Source: Thiomonas delicata (GTDB taxonomy: Bacteria > Pseudomonadota > Gammaproteobacteria > Burkholderiales > Burkholderiaceae_C). From it: a stretch of 64,000 nucleotides of DNA. The translations under genes and the position numbers were made by a program. The stretch lies in NCBI RefSeq assembly GCF_900088825.1, contig NZ_LT592171.1, positions 1,476,109-1,540,108 of the forward strand, in the 5' to 3' direction. The notes under the pieces are model-generated. The model saw only the letters and a program-made list of their open reading frames with translations. It was not told the origin of the DNA and did no database searches. Shown here piece by piece: positions 25,567 to 33,613 of this stretch (position 1 is its first letter; the number at the start of each line of letters is the position of its first letter).

Positions 25567-26501
25567 GGCTGGGTGCTCCATCGATGGGGATTGCGGGGCC
25601 GCTGTCCATCGATTGGTCTCGTCTCGGCAGCAGCGGCATCACCCGTGTAGCCAGCGCTGCGCCATCGCATCCCAATAGCCAGCCCACCACGCCGCCACCG
25701 AGCCGACGTTGGTTGCTCAAGGGTTCACGCACGCCAAGCCGTGGGCAGGGGGCAAGTGCTTGTTCCCCACGCCATGGCTCGCGCGCTGGGGCGCGCGTCG
25801 TTCACGTTTTCGTCGCGACGTCCAGCAAGGCCACATGTCCATCCGCCCGGCTTCGCCGGTGCGAACCGCCGCCGTCCCTAACCGTCTTTCGAAGCCGCTG
25901 TGTTGTCGACGTCGGCACCAACTGTTCTTCCAGCAGCCGTGCCTCCGCAGCTGGCCCTGTCTTTCAAGCGGCCGTGCCGTCGGAGGTGCCTCCCGGGGGG
26001 CGGAGACTTTCCACGTGGAAATTCGTACTCCCACGCCGGCCGGGTGTGCCATCCGAGGCGCCGTCGTTGAAAGCCCGGGGCCCGCGCTGCTTGCAGCTAC
26101 GCGCCTGTCGGCGCTCGTTCAGTCTCTTCGAGGGGGCTGCGCTGGGCCGGCGGCGGTTCGCACCGCCTCGCCGTGCCCGGTCGCGAGCAACTCTTCTTCC
26201 ATTACCGCACCCTCGAGAGCACTGTGACCCTTGCACGCAGCAGATGCGCTGCCCAGGCACTCGGCTGGACGCCGAGCCGTCCTTCAGCTACTTCTATCGA
26301 GAGCAATCGTGAGGAGCCGTCGGGCCTGAAGTACTTGGATGGCGTGCTTGGCAATGGCGAGGGTGCCAACAGGTACCGGCGCGCGTGGCAGCAGTGACGC
26401 TGGGCCAAGCGTCAAGTGTTGCTAGGTCGCATGGTCACTGTGGTTCAAGAGCAGCTGCGCGAGGGGCCGACCGTTTTCCCCCGGACCCTTACCCACGGCA
26501 C
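25567..26501. other. 935-bp region without a convincing gene; parS-like palindrome inside
   Basis: Several open frames cross this stretch on both strands, but all are rich in Arg, Pro and Ser and resemble no family. At 26008-26021 lies the perfect 14-bp palindrome TTTCCACGTGGAAA, whose core resembles the Pseudomonas-type parS site GTTCCACGTGGAAC. Together with the repeat cluster on its left edge, the region could hold an origin or partition site. No parA or parB gene is visible in the window. Confidence 0.4.
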
Positions 26502-26711
26502 TCAAGTGGCGACGTACCGCATCCGACCGCTAACCCTGCAGCTCTGCTTGATGACCCTGCTTGCCAGCAGTTGCTGAACCAGCCCGCCCGGAAGGGGCGC
26601 GGAGTCGCTGCCGAGGCGGATTCGGTAAACGAGCGGCGCCTCGGAGACTTGCTCGATGTACGCGCCGCTTGCGAGCAGTTGGATGACGGCATTGAACTGA
26701 CTGGTATGCAT
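26502..26711 (-). CDS. small hypothetical protein
   Basis: This 69-residue protein begins MHTSQFNAVIQLLASGAYIE and ends SRVIKQSCRVSGRMRYVAT. GAGG stands 6 nt before the ATG at 26711. The composition looks like a real protein and I have an impression of similar proteins on related islands, but I cannot name the family. It stands alone between two gaps. Confidence 0.45.
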   Translation of the reverse strand: MHTSQFNAVIQLLASGAYIEQVSEAPLVYRIRLGSDSAPLPGGLVQQLLASRVIKQSCRVSGRMRYVAT

Positions 26712-27021
26712 GATGACCTCGTTTGGTGCGGACGCACGACCCCTGTCGTGCAATCCGTAAGCGAGGTCTGCGGGCGTTGCGCCCGCGGTGGTGGGGTCAG
26801 TTCATGCCGTGAATTCTATCGATGCACAGAGCGCCCGTTTGAGCGCAGATGAGGCGATGGCGCTGCGGACGGACATCCATGTCATCGCGGAGCATGGGGT
26901 GGCAGGTTGGCACTGCGCGCGCCAGTCGTGGCGGTTTCGGCAAGGACTGCCTCCTCGCCATCGCTCCTCCGAGTCGTTGCCTTCAAGGGCCTTGGCGGCC
27001 AGCGCAATAGCCATGGCCCGA
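26712..27021. other. gap without a recognisable gene
   Basis: This stretch contains a 6-bp hairpin (GCGGGC/GCCCGC near 26770-26786) and no frame with a believable product. Its right end leads into the promoter of the toxin-antitoxin pair. Confidence 0.35.
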
Positions 27022-27052
27022 GTTCGATGCGAACGTTTATCGTAGCTATAAT
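27022..27052 (+). promoter_or_regulatory. promoter and palindrome of the toxin-antitoxin pair
   Basis: A perfect -10 box, TATAAT, lies at 27047-27052, 25 nt before the antitoxin start. A TTCGAT at 27023-27028 is a weak -35 box at 18-nt spacing. It is covered by the palindrome GTTCG-ATG-CGAAC (27022-27034). A second small inverted repeat, GGCTC/GAGCC, follows the -10 box. This fits self-repression by the antitoxin. Confidence 0.6.
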
Positions 27053-27076
27053 TGGCTCATTATTTGGAGCCGAACC

Positions 27077-27328
27077 ATGGAAGCCATCCTTGCCGACATC
27101 ACCGTGAGCATGTCGGAATTCAAGAAAAATCCGGCCGCCGTGCTGCGCGAAGCCAACAACCGCCCCGTTGCGGTGCTCAACCACAATCGGGCGGCGTTCT
27201 ACATGGTCGAACCGCGGCTGTTCAAGGCGTTGATGGACGAGCTGGCCGACCAGGAGTTGCATCGCAAGGCGCTCAGCCGGCTGGCGGACAAGTCGCGGGC
27301 CGTGGAGGTCGACCTTGACGACCTCTAA
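27077..27328 (+). CDS. type II antitoxin, Phd/YefM (StbD-like) family
   Basis: This 83-residue protein begins MEAILADITVSMSEFKKNPAA and continues with RPVAVLNHNRAAFYMV, the classic Phd/YefM fold in which the N-terminal half binds DNA. The C-terminal tail (KSRAVEVDLDDL) is acidic and would wrap the toxin. It overlaps the toxin gene by 14 nt. It should repress its own promoter through the palindromes just upstream. Confidence 0.88.
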   Translation: MEAILADITVSMSEFKKNPAAVLREANNRPVAVLNHNRAAFYMVEPRLFKALMDELADQELHRKALSRLADKSRAVEVDLDDL

Positions 27329-27680
27329 GGGCAAGGTCCAGCCCAAATACCGGCTGCACTTCATGCCCGAGGCCCTCGAGGAATGGCACCAACTCGACGG
27401 CTCGATACGCGTCAACCTGAAGAAGACCCTCGCGAAGCGGCTCGACCGTCCGCATGTCCCCGGCGGCGCCCTCCACGGCGCGCTGGCTGGATGCTACAAA
27501 ATCAAGCTCCTCAAGCAGGGCGTGCGGCTTGTCTACTGCGTCGAGGACGACCAGTTGATTGTCCTGGTCCTTGCGGTCGACAAGCGCGAAGACAACGTGG
27601 CGTACACATCGGCCACAGCCCGCCTGTCCGCGTCCGCTGCGGCGCTGCCCAAAGCCTTGAAGAGCAAGCCGGCGAAGTAG
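27315..27680 (+). CDS. type II toxin, RelE/ParE (StbE-like) family
   Basis: This 121-residue protein contains the RelE core: FMPEALEEWHQLDGSIRVNLKKTLAKRL, then GCYKIKLLKQGVRLVYCVEDDQLIVLVLAVDKRE. The family acts mostly as ribosome-dependent mRNA nucleases, or as gyrase poisons in ParE. The tail after residue 95 is longer than usual and rich in Ala, Ser and Lys. It forms a pair with the Phd-like antitoxin and probably helps keep the island in the genome. Confidence 0.85.
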   Translation: MTTSKGKVQPKYRLHFMPEALEEWHQLDGSIRVNLKKTLAKRLDRPHVPGGALHGALAGCYKIKLLKQGVRLVYCVEDDQLIVLVLAVDKREDNVAYTSATARLSASAAALPKALKSKPAK

Positions 27681-27872
27681 TCGCTCCGCCTCGTCGCGGG
27701 CACAGCCTGGAGCACGCGCTGGGGACCTCCGGTCAGGGGGACATGGGTATCTCCGTGGTGCACCCACGCCGATGCCGCGAGGTATTGGCCCGGTGCCGAC
27801 GTGTTGGCAGGCTTCGTACCGCTGGGTCCATACGCCGGGTCACCCTGCGACGGTGGCGTGTGGAACGGTGAT

Positions 27873-27884
27873 GGCTACACAGGA
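27873..27884 (+). promoter_or_regulatory. shared island motif upstream of the 209-residue gene
   Basis: GGCTACACAGGA lies 26 nt before the ATG at 27911. It shares the CTACAC core and the start-codon distance with the other motif copies. Confidence 0.4.
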
Positions 27885-27910
27885 CATCACTCGTCGCCAA
27901 TGTCGTCACC

Positions 27911-28540
27911 ATGCACCTCAAGTTCCGCCGCAATCGCGCCCTCCTCTACCGCTCTACCTGGGTTCCAAAAGGCACCGCCGCTAACACGCATGGCTACACG
28001 CAACAGCGTTACGTGGGCAGCATCCCCCTCACTGCGAGCTCCATCCCAGCCCCCCTGCAATCCAGGCTGAGCGCCGACGAACTGTCATTCGTTGAATCCA
28101 AAATCTGCGACGCTGCCCGACAGCGTGCGGCCGAGGAGCAGCGGGCTGCAGCGGAGCGAGAGAAGGACCCGGGGTGGCGGATAGAAGAAGCGCAGCGGCT
28201 GTTGGGTGAGGCAGCCGACCGCAGCGCATCACAACCGGTCCATGCCGCCATCCTGGACCGTGTGCAGCAAGCCGTCGTTCGGCTGCACACGAAGGGCGCT
28301 CCCGTAACCGCAGCAACGACCAAGCAAACTGACCCGCTGGCCGAGGCACTCACCGCCATCCGTACTGCCGCCCAAGCGGTGACATCTGGTCGTTATGGCA
28401 CAGCGCCGGCAGAAGGTGTCCGCACAACGCGAACCTACAAGACTTGGTCGCAGCTTTTTGACGCCGTGCAGGGGGACACCGAGGGCTCGCTGTTGCGCGC
28501 CCTGCAGGGCAGTGGCTTCGTCAAGAAGCGGGGCGGGTAG
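27911..28540 (+). CDS. hypothetical island protein
   Basis: This 209-residue protein is basic at the N terminus (MHLKFRRNRALLYRS) and has a long alanine- and glutamate-rich helical middle (AARQRAAEEQRAAAEREKD) that may be a coiled coil. The C-terminal region reads RTYKTWSQLFDAVQGDTEGSLLRALQGSG. No family is recognised. The shared motif precedes it, and it converges on the next gene with a 21-nt gap. Confidence 0.5.
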   Translation: MHLKFRRNRALLYRSTWVPKGTAANTHGYTQQRYVGSIPLTASSIPAPLQSRLSADELSFVESKICDAARQRAAEEQRAAAEREKDPGWRIEEAQRLLGEAADRSASQPVHAAILDRVQQAVVRLHTKGAPVTAATTKQTDPLAEALTAIRTAAQAVTSGRYGTAPAEGVRTTRTYKTWSQLFDAVQGDTEGSLLRALQGSGFVKKRGG

Positions 28541-28561
28541 ACCCGCCCCCGCGAGTGTGAC

Positions 28562-29614
28562 TTAGGCCGCTTTGCGCAGGTGGGCTTGTTGGCGACGGAT
28601 GGCATGCAAAATGGCCCGGCGCACTTCGACCTGCGGCCGCGCCTGGAAGGCTGTGAGGATGTCGGCAAGAGGCGCTTCGCCGTCTTCATAGTCGAGGCCG
28701 ACCGCTTCGCACCAGGAGCGGATGCCGTACTCGCAACTGCCGCTCTCGCGCGCATCGTCAAGGTTGACCGTTACGTCATAGCGCTGGTAGCGCCGCACGA
28801 ACGCATCAATGTCAGTGTCCAACGGCGACACAAGCTGCCGCGGCGGCCGGCCGGCGGCGGTGACCTTGCGACGAATGCCCGCTACAGCGTGCTCTGCCGA
28901 GTCTGCATGAAAGGACAGCCCACCCGAGATGGCAATGAAACCACGGTGGGTCGTAACGCTGTAACCGCGTGACTGCGCAGCCCAGGTGGCTGCATAGAGC
29001 GTGATGCCCTCTGGACTCATCAATCGGTGCGCATCCAGGGTCATCATGCCATCCAGGTCCGCAAGGCCATGGGCGAGTACACGTGCAGCCCAGTCGCGGG
29101 GCACCCAAATGCGGTGGTGGTCCTCCGTGGCGCTCCAGCCCTTGAAGCTGCCTCGATAGGTGTCGCGGTTGGAGTCGATATCGACTTTGTAGCTGACCTC
29201 CGAGCTCTTTTCCACAAACCAAAGCTTGAATGTCCCGCCGCCGGCGGCGCCATGGCGGAACAGTGACTTCGCAACCGGAAAGACCTTGGACGCCTTGTAT
29301 GTGCGCAGGCGCTGCGCCAAAGCTGGTTGCGTGTTGAATTGGCGCCGAGCGGCCCTGGAGCGGCGCACATTGTCAATGGAGGTGCGGCGGTCAAGCACCG
29401 CCTGCGCGGTCTCTCGGCGGGGCGCCACGCCAAGCCCACGGATGGCTTCGCTGGCCGCGGCCACGGTCTGCTGTCGGAGAGCCAATGCCAGCTTCGTCAG
29501 TTCGAGCGACGTGAGCAGGCGAAAGCGAAGACGCTGCTGGTCTGACGCAACCTCGCTCGCGGAGGTGGCGGTGGCGGTCGGAGAAATGTTGGAAAAATGC
29601 TTCGGTGAGGTCAT
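28562..29614 (-). CDS. hypothetical island protein
   Basis: This 350-residue protein has no domain I recognise. The middle contains FKLWFVEKSSEVSYKVDIDS and HHRIWVPRDWAARVLAHGLA, and the end has YDVTVNLDDARESGSCEYGI. AGGAG stands 6 nt before the ATG, and a motif copy (GACTACACGAGG) lies 26 nt upstream, so this is an expressed gene. Its coding DNA includes one exact 15-bp copy of the GTAAC repeat word (28953-28967). Confidence 0.55.
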   Translation of the reverse strand: MTSPKHFSNISPTATATSASEVASDQQRLRFRLLTSLELTKLALALRQQTVAAASEAIRGLGVAPRRETAQAVLDRRTSIDNVRRSRAARRQFNTQPALAQRLRTYKASKVFPVAKSLFRHGAAGGGTFKLWFVEKSSEVSYKVDIDSNRDTYRGSFKGWSATEDHHRIWVPRDWAARVLAHGLADLDGMMTLDAHRLMSPEGITLYAATWAAQSRGYSVTTHRGFIAISGGLSFHADSAEHAVAGIRRKVTAAGRPPRQLVSPLDTDIDAFVRRYQRYDVTVNLDDARESGSCEYGIRSWCEAVGLDYEDGEAPLADILTAFQARPQVEVRRAILHAIRRQQAHLRKAA

Positions 29615-29640
29615 CAGAGACTCCTGAGAGTTGAAGGGAG

Positions 29641-29652
29641 CCTCGTGTAGTC
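29641..29652 (-). promoter_or_regulatory. shared island motif upstream of the 350-residue gene
   Basis: On the minus strand the sequence reads GACTACACGAGG, 26 nt before the start at 29614. The divergent gap 29615-29944 holds this copy and the one for the next gene, and nothing else that I can support. Confidence 0.45.
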
Positions 29653-29899
29653 ACCGTATTTATTCCTGCCGGCACCTGTAGCCGCATGTTGTCGCCTTAC
29701 CTGCGTATTAAAACAACTATTACCGTTTGTTACCTACAAGCATCGACTGGCGAGCTCACGCATGCCCAAGCTGCCGCTGATGCAATCAAGCAAAGGCGTT
29801 ACGACACGTCGCCATGCGACGGCGCCCACGTGACGCGCACCTACCGGCTCTAGTCGTAATTGCTGCCACACAAGCGGCTGGGGATTCGATGAGCCGCGG

Positions 29900-29908
29900 T
29901 CGCTACAC
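29900..29908 (+). promoter_or_regulatory. shared island motif upstream of the second XRE-like gene
   Basis: TCGCTACAC ends 36 nt before the ATG at 29945. Confidence 0.45.
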
Positions 29909-29944
29909 CCAGTGCACGACTTTGCGTGCATCCCAAGGACATCT

Positions 29945-30538
29945 ATGACGACAAGGAATCATTCAGCGCAGCCTGCCGCTGCGCTCATCCATGCGCAAGC
30001 TGAAACACCAGCGCAGCGAGTGCTGCGCTTGTACCGACATCCCGCTGGACCGCTCGTGGCATGGTTGCTCGAGGACGCAGAACGACGCGGGCACAACGCG
30101 GTCAAGCTGGCCCAAGAGCTCTGTGTCAGCAACCAAGACATGCGGCTTCTTGACCGCGGCCAGGCACCAGAACTGTTACGTGACCACGCGTTTATTGCGA
30201 AGGCCGCCCGCTATCTCGGCATCCCGCCGGTGACCGTACGGTTGCTCGTGGGAGACATCACCATCCGCGACTTTGCGACGCGCACGGAGCCTGAGGACGT
30301 GGTGATTGAGAGGGAGTTCGCGCGGTTCATGGCCAACCCACAGCTGCGAGCGCTTGTCGCGAACGACGATGCGGAATTGACCTTGGATTACAAGCGACTC
30401 TTGCTCGACATCCACGGCCAGCACCGCCACCTGGACTGGCCGGAGGCGCCTCGCTTGCCGGAAATTTTGCGGTGGCTGCAACGCGCGGCCATCGTGCATG
30501 ACGGCAACGAAGGCGAGGCTGTGCGGGCGATGCGGTAA
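29945..30538 (+). CDS. second XRE-like regulator, paralogue of the 23011 gene
   Basis: This 197-residue protein has a helix-turn-helix-like stretch at about 49-72 (HNAVKLAQELCVSNQDMRLLDRG) followed by YLGIPPVTVRLLVGDI, which parallels LYLRVPRMTVLQLAGRI of the protein at 23011-23622. AAGGA precedes the ATG at 29945. A terminator follows 50 nt after the stop. The two paralogues probably regulate island genes, but their targets are unknown. Confidence 0.6.
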   Translation: MTTRNHSAQPAAALIHAQAETPAQRVLRLYRHPAGPLVAWLLEDAERRGHNAVKLAQELCVSNQDMRLLDRGQAPELLRDHAFIAKAARYLGIPPVTVRLLVGDITIRDFATRTEPEDVVIEREFARFMANPQLRALVANDDAELTLDYKRLLLDIHGQHRHLDWPEAPRLPEILRWLQRAAIVHDGNEGEAVRAMR

Positions 30539-30587
30539 CGCAAGGCAAAGGCCACTTCTGGATTGGAATCTTTCCTCTTTCTTCTTC

Positions 30588-30610
30588 GCGGGCCTTCGGG
30601 CCCGCTTTTT
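30588..30610 (+). terminator. rho-independent terminator
   Basis: A 7-bp stem GCGGGCC/GGCCCGC with a TTCG tetraloop (30588-30605) is followed by TTTTT. It ends the message of the second XRE-like gene. Confidence 0.85.
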
Positions 30611-30626
30611 CCGCGCTGGATGGCGT

Positions 30627-30638
30627 TCGCTACACGAG
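30627..30638 (+). promoter_or_regulatory. shared island motif upstream of the 213-residue gene
   Basis: TCGCTACACGAG lies 30 nt before the ATG at 30669, directly after the terminator of the gene before. Confidence 0.5.
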
Positions 30639-30668
30639 AGCAGGCCACCCAACTGAAGGAGAAAGGAT

Positions 30669-31310
30669 ATGCCTGTTCAAAATCATCGTGGATTCGGGCT
30701 CGTGCTCGACCCGCTGCAGTTTGCAGCTGAACTCGCCACGCTCAAGCAGCGCCCGCATTACGACGGCCACGCCCTGTTTATCGAGCTACCGGACCGCGTG
30801 GCGCGGCTGTTTGAGAGCACCCTCGTGCCGACCACGCAGGGATTGGCCATCCGCGAAAATGGCGACATGATGTGCGCCGTCGTCACACGGCAAGCGGCAT
30901 CGACGCAAGTGGTGTGCATCGTGCCGCTGCTCAGTCCGGTCGCAAGGGCTTGGCTCTTTGAGTCAGTCGAAACGCTGCATTGCATGAACGTTGTCGTCGC
31001 GATTGCCGACAAGCCCCAAGTCATCGTCGTGACGTCCGGGCCGCCTGTAAAAGACCCTGGAAGCGCGGAGTGGAGAGCGATTCGCAAGCAGGTCGATGAA
31101 GCGCCAGTGGAGGGGGATTTCGTGACGCGCACGCTGGAACTGGCTAGCTTATTGAAGCAGCTAGAAGCATCGCAGGAGAGCCTCATCACGGGCTTCGACG
31201 TTGGGGAGCGCTTCGTCGTCGCGTGTTTGCCCCCACCTGCGTCTGGTGTCCACAGCGATGTTGACGTCAGACAAGGTGAGCCGGTGGCGGCGGGTGCTGT
31301 CCTGCATTGA
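30669..31310 (+). CDS. hypothetical island protein
   Basis: This 213-residue protein begins MPVQNHRGFGLVLDPLQFAA. GAAGGAGAAA precedes the ATG, a very good ribosome site. The middle reads HALFIELPDRVARLFESTLV and VVCIVPLLSPVARAWLFESV. No domain is recognised. It has its own motif copy upstream and a likely terminator downstream. Confidence 0.55.
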   Translation: MPVQNHRGFGLVLDPLQFAAELATLKQRPHYDGHALFIELPDRVARLFESTLVPTTQGLAIRENGDMMCAVVTRQAASTQVVCIVPLLSPVARAWLFESVETLHCMNVVVAIADKPQVIVVTSGPPVKDPGSAEWRAIRKQVDEAPVEGDFVTRTLELASLLKQLEASQESLITGFDVGERFVVACLPPPASGVHSDVDVRQGEPVAAGAVLH

Positions 31311-31417
31311 GCGCAAGCGGTGAAATCGACCGCTGAGGGTGATGGTGCCCCAGCGTTGGGACGGATGTGGTTCTTGAGCGGCCCCCACGTGGGGCTAGCC
31401 GTTCTGTTAAGGTGTTG

Positions 31418-31744
31418 CTAAGCCATTTCGGTTGATTCAAGCCCCTCCCGCTTCGACGCGAGGGGCTTTGTTTTGTTCGCTGGGGCCCGACGCCTAGCGG
31501 GCAGGTCTGGCTGAACGTAGATGATGTCCTCCGGAGCGACGGGTCCCCGGGCTAGGCCCAGGCGCATGGCCGGGGTTTTTCCGTCCCGACCCACCTCGCA
31601 GTAGTTGAAGTAAGTGCGGAAGATGCTCAACACCGTGACCAGAACGTCAGGGTCGTAGGCGCTTTTGCCGAACCAGAGCCTCCGGTCGGTGTTGGAGCTG
31701 GCCACCGCGCGTTCCGCCAACGTGAGGCCACGCCTCACCTGCAT
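31418..31744 (-). CDS. transposase-like C-terminal fragment
   Basis: This 108-residue product contains YFNYCEVGRDGKTPAMRLGLARGPVAPEDII, which resembles the C-terminal end of certain DDE transposases, by memory. The catalytic part is absent, so it is a remnant or a domain reused as a small protein. It begins 14 nt after the DUF5615 toxin gene. Its last codons overlap a hairpin that reads as a plus-strand terminator. Confidence 0.4.
   Translation of the reverse strand: MQVRRGLTLAERAVASSNTDRRLWFGKSAYDPDVLVTVLSIFRTYFNYCEVGRDGKTPAMRLGLARGPVAPEDIIYVQPDLPARRRAPANKTKPLASKREGLESTEMA
31439..31475 (+). terminator. rho-independent terminator, plus strand
   Basis: A 9-bp stem AAGCCCCTC/GAGGGGCTT (31439-31447 and 31460-31468) is followed by TTTGTTTTG-type sequence. 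It probably ends transcription of the 30669 gene and overlaps the 3' end of the opposing frame. Confidence 0.65.
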
Positions 31745-31758
31745 AAATGGCGGGGCGG

Positions 31759-32181
31759 CTACGCTGCGTCAGGAATGTCATAGATGCTCACCTCGATGGA
31801 GCCATCTTCGCGTTCGAAGACCTCCAACGCTTGATTGACCAGGTCATCCATCGCCGCGAGCTCGTTGAGGGCTATCTGAAATAGGTCGAGCTGCCGCTGC
31901 AGGTCGAGGGTGTGCACGGAGTTCAAGCACACGAGCCCCGCGTGAATCGGCTGCCTCGCGTGCTCCCCGCCGAGCTTGCCTGGCCCGCCACCGCGGAAGT
32001 CGACAGAGTTGTGGGTCACCAGCGTGAAGTCACCGGCGACCACGCGTTCGATGAGTGCCCAGTCTTTGGTTCCTGCCAAACCCCGGTCGCGCACGCAAGT
32101 GGACTCGACGTGGCCCGCGTCAACAGCCATCTGTACGAGTTCCGGTGTGAGGCACTCGTCGATGAGGAACCGGAACGTCAT
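31759..32181 (-). CDS. DUF5615 PIN-like toxin
   Basis: This 140-residue protein begins MTFRFLIDECLTPELVQMA and has DWALIERVVAGDFTLVTHNSVDF. The early Asp-Glu pair and the T-x-N-x-x-D-F motif are those of the DUF5615/Mut7-C PIN-like nuclease fold. Such proteins form toxin pairs with DUF433 antitoxins. It overlaps the upstream antitoxin gene by 4 nt (ATGA). Confidence 0.85.
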   Translation of the reverse strand: MTFRFLIDECLTPELVQMAVDAGHVESTCVRDRGLAGTKDWALIERVVAGDFTLVTHNSVDFRGGGPGKLGGEHARQPIHAGLVCLNSVHTLDLQRQLDLFQIALNELAAMDDLVNQALEVFEREDGSIEVSIYDIPDAA

Positions 32182-32840
32182 GCAGCGGCCACGCGCTTGA
32201 CGACGCGCGTGACACGACGCGGGAGCCCTGGATTCGCCTCTGAGATGCGGCGCGGCCGGCCACGGCGAGGATGGACTTCGTTGTAGACCTTGGCGGACTG
32301 GATGTGCGCTTCGGTCAGGAACGGGTACGACGCCTTCAGGCGCCCCATGTCGATGCCAGCGGCCAGCGAGCCAAGCACGATGTCGACGGGCACCCGAGTG
32401 CCTGCGAACACCGCCGCTCCGCCCATGACTTCTTGGTCAGTGGTTACCAGCGCGTTCGCTTGGTCGACTTCCTTGGCACGGGCGAGCGCGCTCTGAATGT
32501 AGAGCGTCATGTCGACGACCAAGGGTTCGCGCTCGACCTTCCAACTGATGGCGTCCAGCAACCTTAAGGTGAGAACATGGTCCATCACACCCCGCAGTTC
32601 GACCCGCGCGGTGAGTTCCTCGAGCACCTGTCGACGAGCACCTGCGATGAGCAGGTCTTCGGTTGCGAAGTAAAACATTGCGAAGGCAGCGCTCAACCGC
32701 GTGAAACGCCGGTTGCTTCCTTGGCGCGCAAAGAGGCGTTCTGGCACCAGGCCTTCGTCCACGACCCGATTCATCTGACGGTCCGTCAGGCCGGCGATGA
32801 ACGCAGCTTCTGCGGTTGGGATGAAGTGTTGAGTGGACAT
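32178..32840 (-). CDS. DUF433 antitoxin with N-terminal HTH-like domain
   Basis: This 220-residue protein begins MSTQHFIPTAEAAFIAGLTD, a MerR-like helix-turn-helix region. The C-terminal part VMGGAAVFAGTRVPVDIVLG...YPFLTEAHIQSA is the DUF433 domain. A GGAGG stands 11 nt before the ATG at 32840. The pair with the DUF5615 toxin is a known association (VapBC-like). The HTH half should bind the palindrome next to its promoter. Confidence 0.85.
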   Translation of the reverse strand: MSTQHFIPTAEAAFIAGLTDRQMNRVVDEGLVPERLFARQGSNRRFTRLSAAFAMFYFATEDLLIAGARRQVLEELTARVELRGVMDHVLTLRLLDAISWKVEREPLVVDMTLYIQSALARAKEVDQANALVTTDQEVMGGAAVFAGTRVPVDIVLGSLAAGIDMGRLKASYPFLTEAHIQSAKVYNEVHPRRGRPRRISEANPGLPRRVTRVVKRVAAA

Positions 32841-32850
32841 GGTGACTAAT

Positions 32851-32873
32851 ACCTCCGAACAGTCGGAAGTATA
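32851..32873 (-). promoter_or_regulatory. promoter and operator of the DUF433/DUF5615 pair
   Basis: A TATACT -10 box on the minus strand (32873-32868) is followed at once by ACTTCCGA-CTGT-TCGGAGGT, a nearly perfect palindrome at 32851-32870. The palindrome also covers the ribosome site. This fits tight self-repression. Confidence 0.55.
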
Positions 32874-33509
32874 GTTCAAAGGGCTCCGGCATGCACAGGA
32901 CTGACGCAGCAACTGCTTGTCTACCGGCGCATCCATCCCGCCGCAACGGGAGAGGCAGTACAGGCCCAAGGTAATCGGATATGCGCAGGAGCTCCTCGGC
33001 AATGGCTAGGTTGCTCTGCATCGGGGGGGGGAGGATTTCGCCACCGTGTAGTCGCCGGGCCCAAAGGCCCTTGGCCTGGACTTGCGGGTCCTCGCCGAGG
33101 ACTTTGCGCCCCCGCCGTTCTGGCCATGCTCGGGGAACGCGGATGCGGTAAAGCCGAGGGCTTTCGGTTCCGGAACCTTTGGACGCCCGATGCAATCGCG
33201 GCGCTCTTTGGCGCGCTCCTGGGCCCAGGTTGTCTGCCGCGCCGACGCATTCCGCAGGGGCCCGCTAAACCGGTCAGACCGCGTCGTGCCGGCAACGCCA
33301 GACGTGGCCCGGATGCGTCAGTCTTGCTGGACGGCGCAACCGCATCTAGCATGGAGTCCGCAAGACAGGCTTGTCAGTGATTTTGTCAGTGAAAAGCCTG
33401 TCGGAGGCGGTCGCTCCGTGACGTTCTGTAACGTTTAGGGTCGGCCAAGTGATTGATTTTGTTGGGGGCAGTCGGCGTACGACGCTCCGGGTTTGGCCTG
33501 ATACGTCCT
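32874..33509. other. gap before attR without a recognisable gene
   Basis: About 640 bp between the DUF433 promoter and the tRNA fragment hold no family I can name. Frames on both strands are arginine- and proline-rich. No integrase gene is visible, although one is often next to an att site, so it must lie at the other end of the island. The direct repeat TGTCAGTGATTTTGTCAGTG occurs at 33372-33391. Confidence 0.4.
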
Positions 33510-33554
33510 CTGTTAATCCGCAGGTCCCTGGTTCGAGCCCAGGTCGGGGAGCCA
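33510..33554 (+). tRNA. 3' part of tRNA-Asn(GTT), island attachment site (attR)
   Basis: The 45 nt match the anticodon loop (anticodon GTT at 33512-33514), variable loop, T arm (GGTTCGAGCCCAGG), acceptor strand and encoded CCA of a bacterial tRNA-Asn. The sequence upstream of 33510 cannot form the 5' half, so this is not a working tRNA. Integrases often use the 3' half of a tRNA gene as target, leaving a copy at each end of the element. A whole tRNA-Asn gene is therefore expected beyond the left edge of the window. The host terminator directly follows. Confidence 0.8.
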
Positions 33555-33570
33555 AGAAATACAGAGGACA

Positions 33571-33613
33571 ATCAAGGCCTTACAGCGCAAGCTGTCGGGC
33601 CTTGATGCTTTTT
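33571..33613 (+). terminator. terminator after the tRNA-Asn fragment
   Basis: A 9-bp stem (33571-33579 with 33598-33606) is extended by an inner ACAGC-GCAA-GCTGT stem-loop and followed by GCTTTTTC. It is the natural end of the tRNA transcript and marks the resumption of chromosomal sequence. Confidence 0.8.

Noticed and set aside
25488-26312. 274-codon plus-strand frame in the gap after the Replic_Relax-like gene
   Set aside because: It has Ser-, Arg- and Pro-rich composition, no ribosome site and no family; it also overlaps the start of a better-supported minus-strand gene.
33126-33380. Possible integrase remnant next to the att site
   Set aside because: The product has no tyrosine-recombinase R-H-R-Y residues or other integrase motif.
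33346-33555. Minus-strand frames whose products contain GLEPGTCGL and DLGSNQGPAD
   Set aside because: These are antisense translations of the tRNA-Asn fragment, a well-known annotation artefact.
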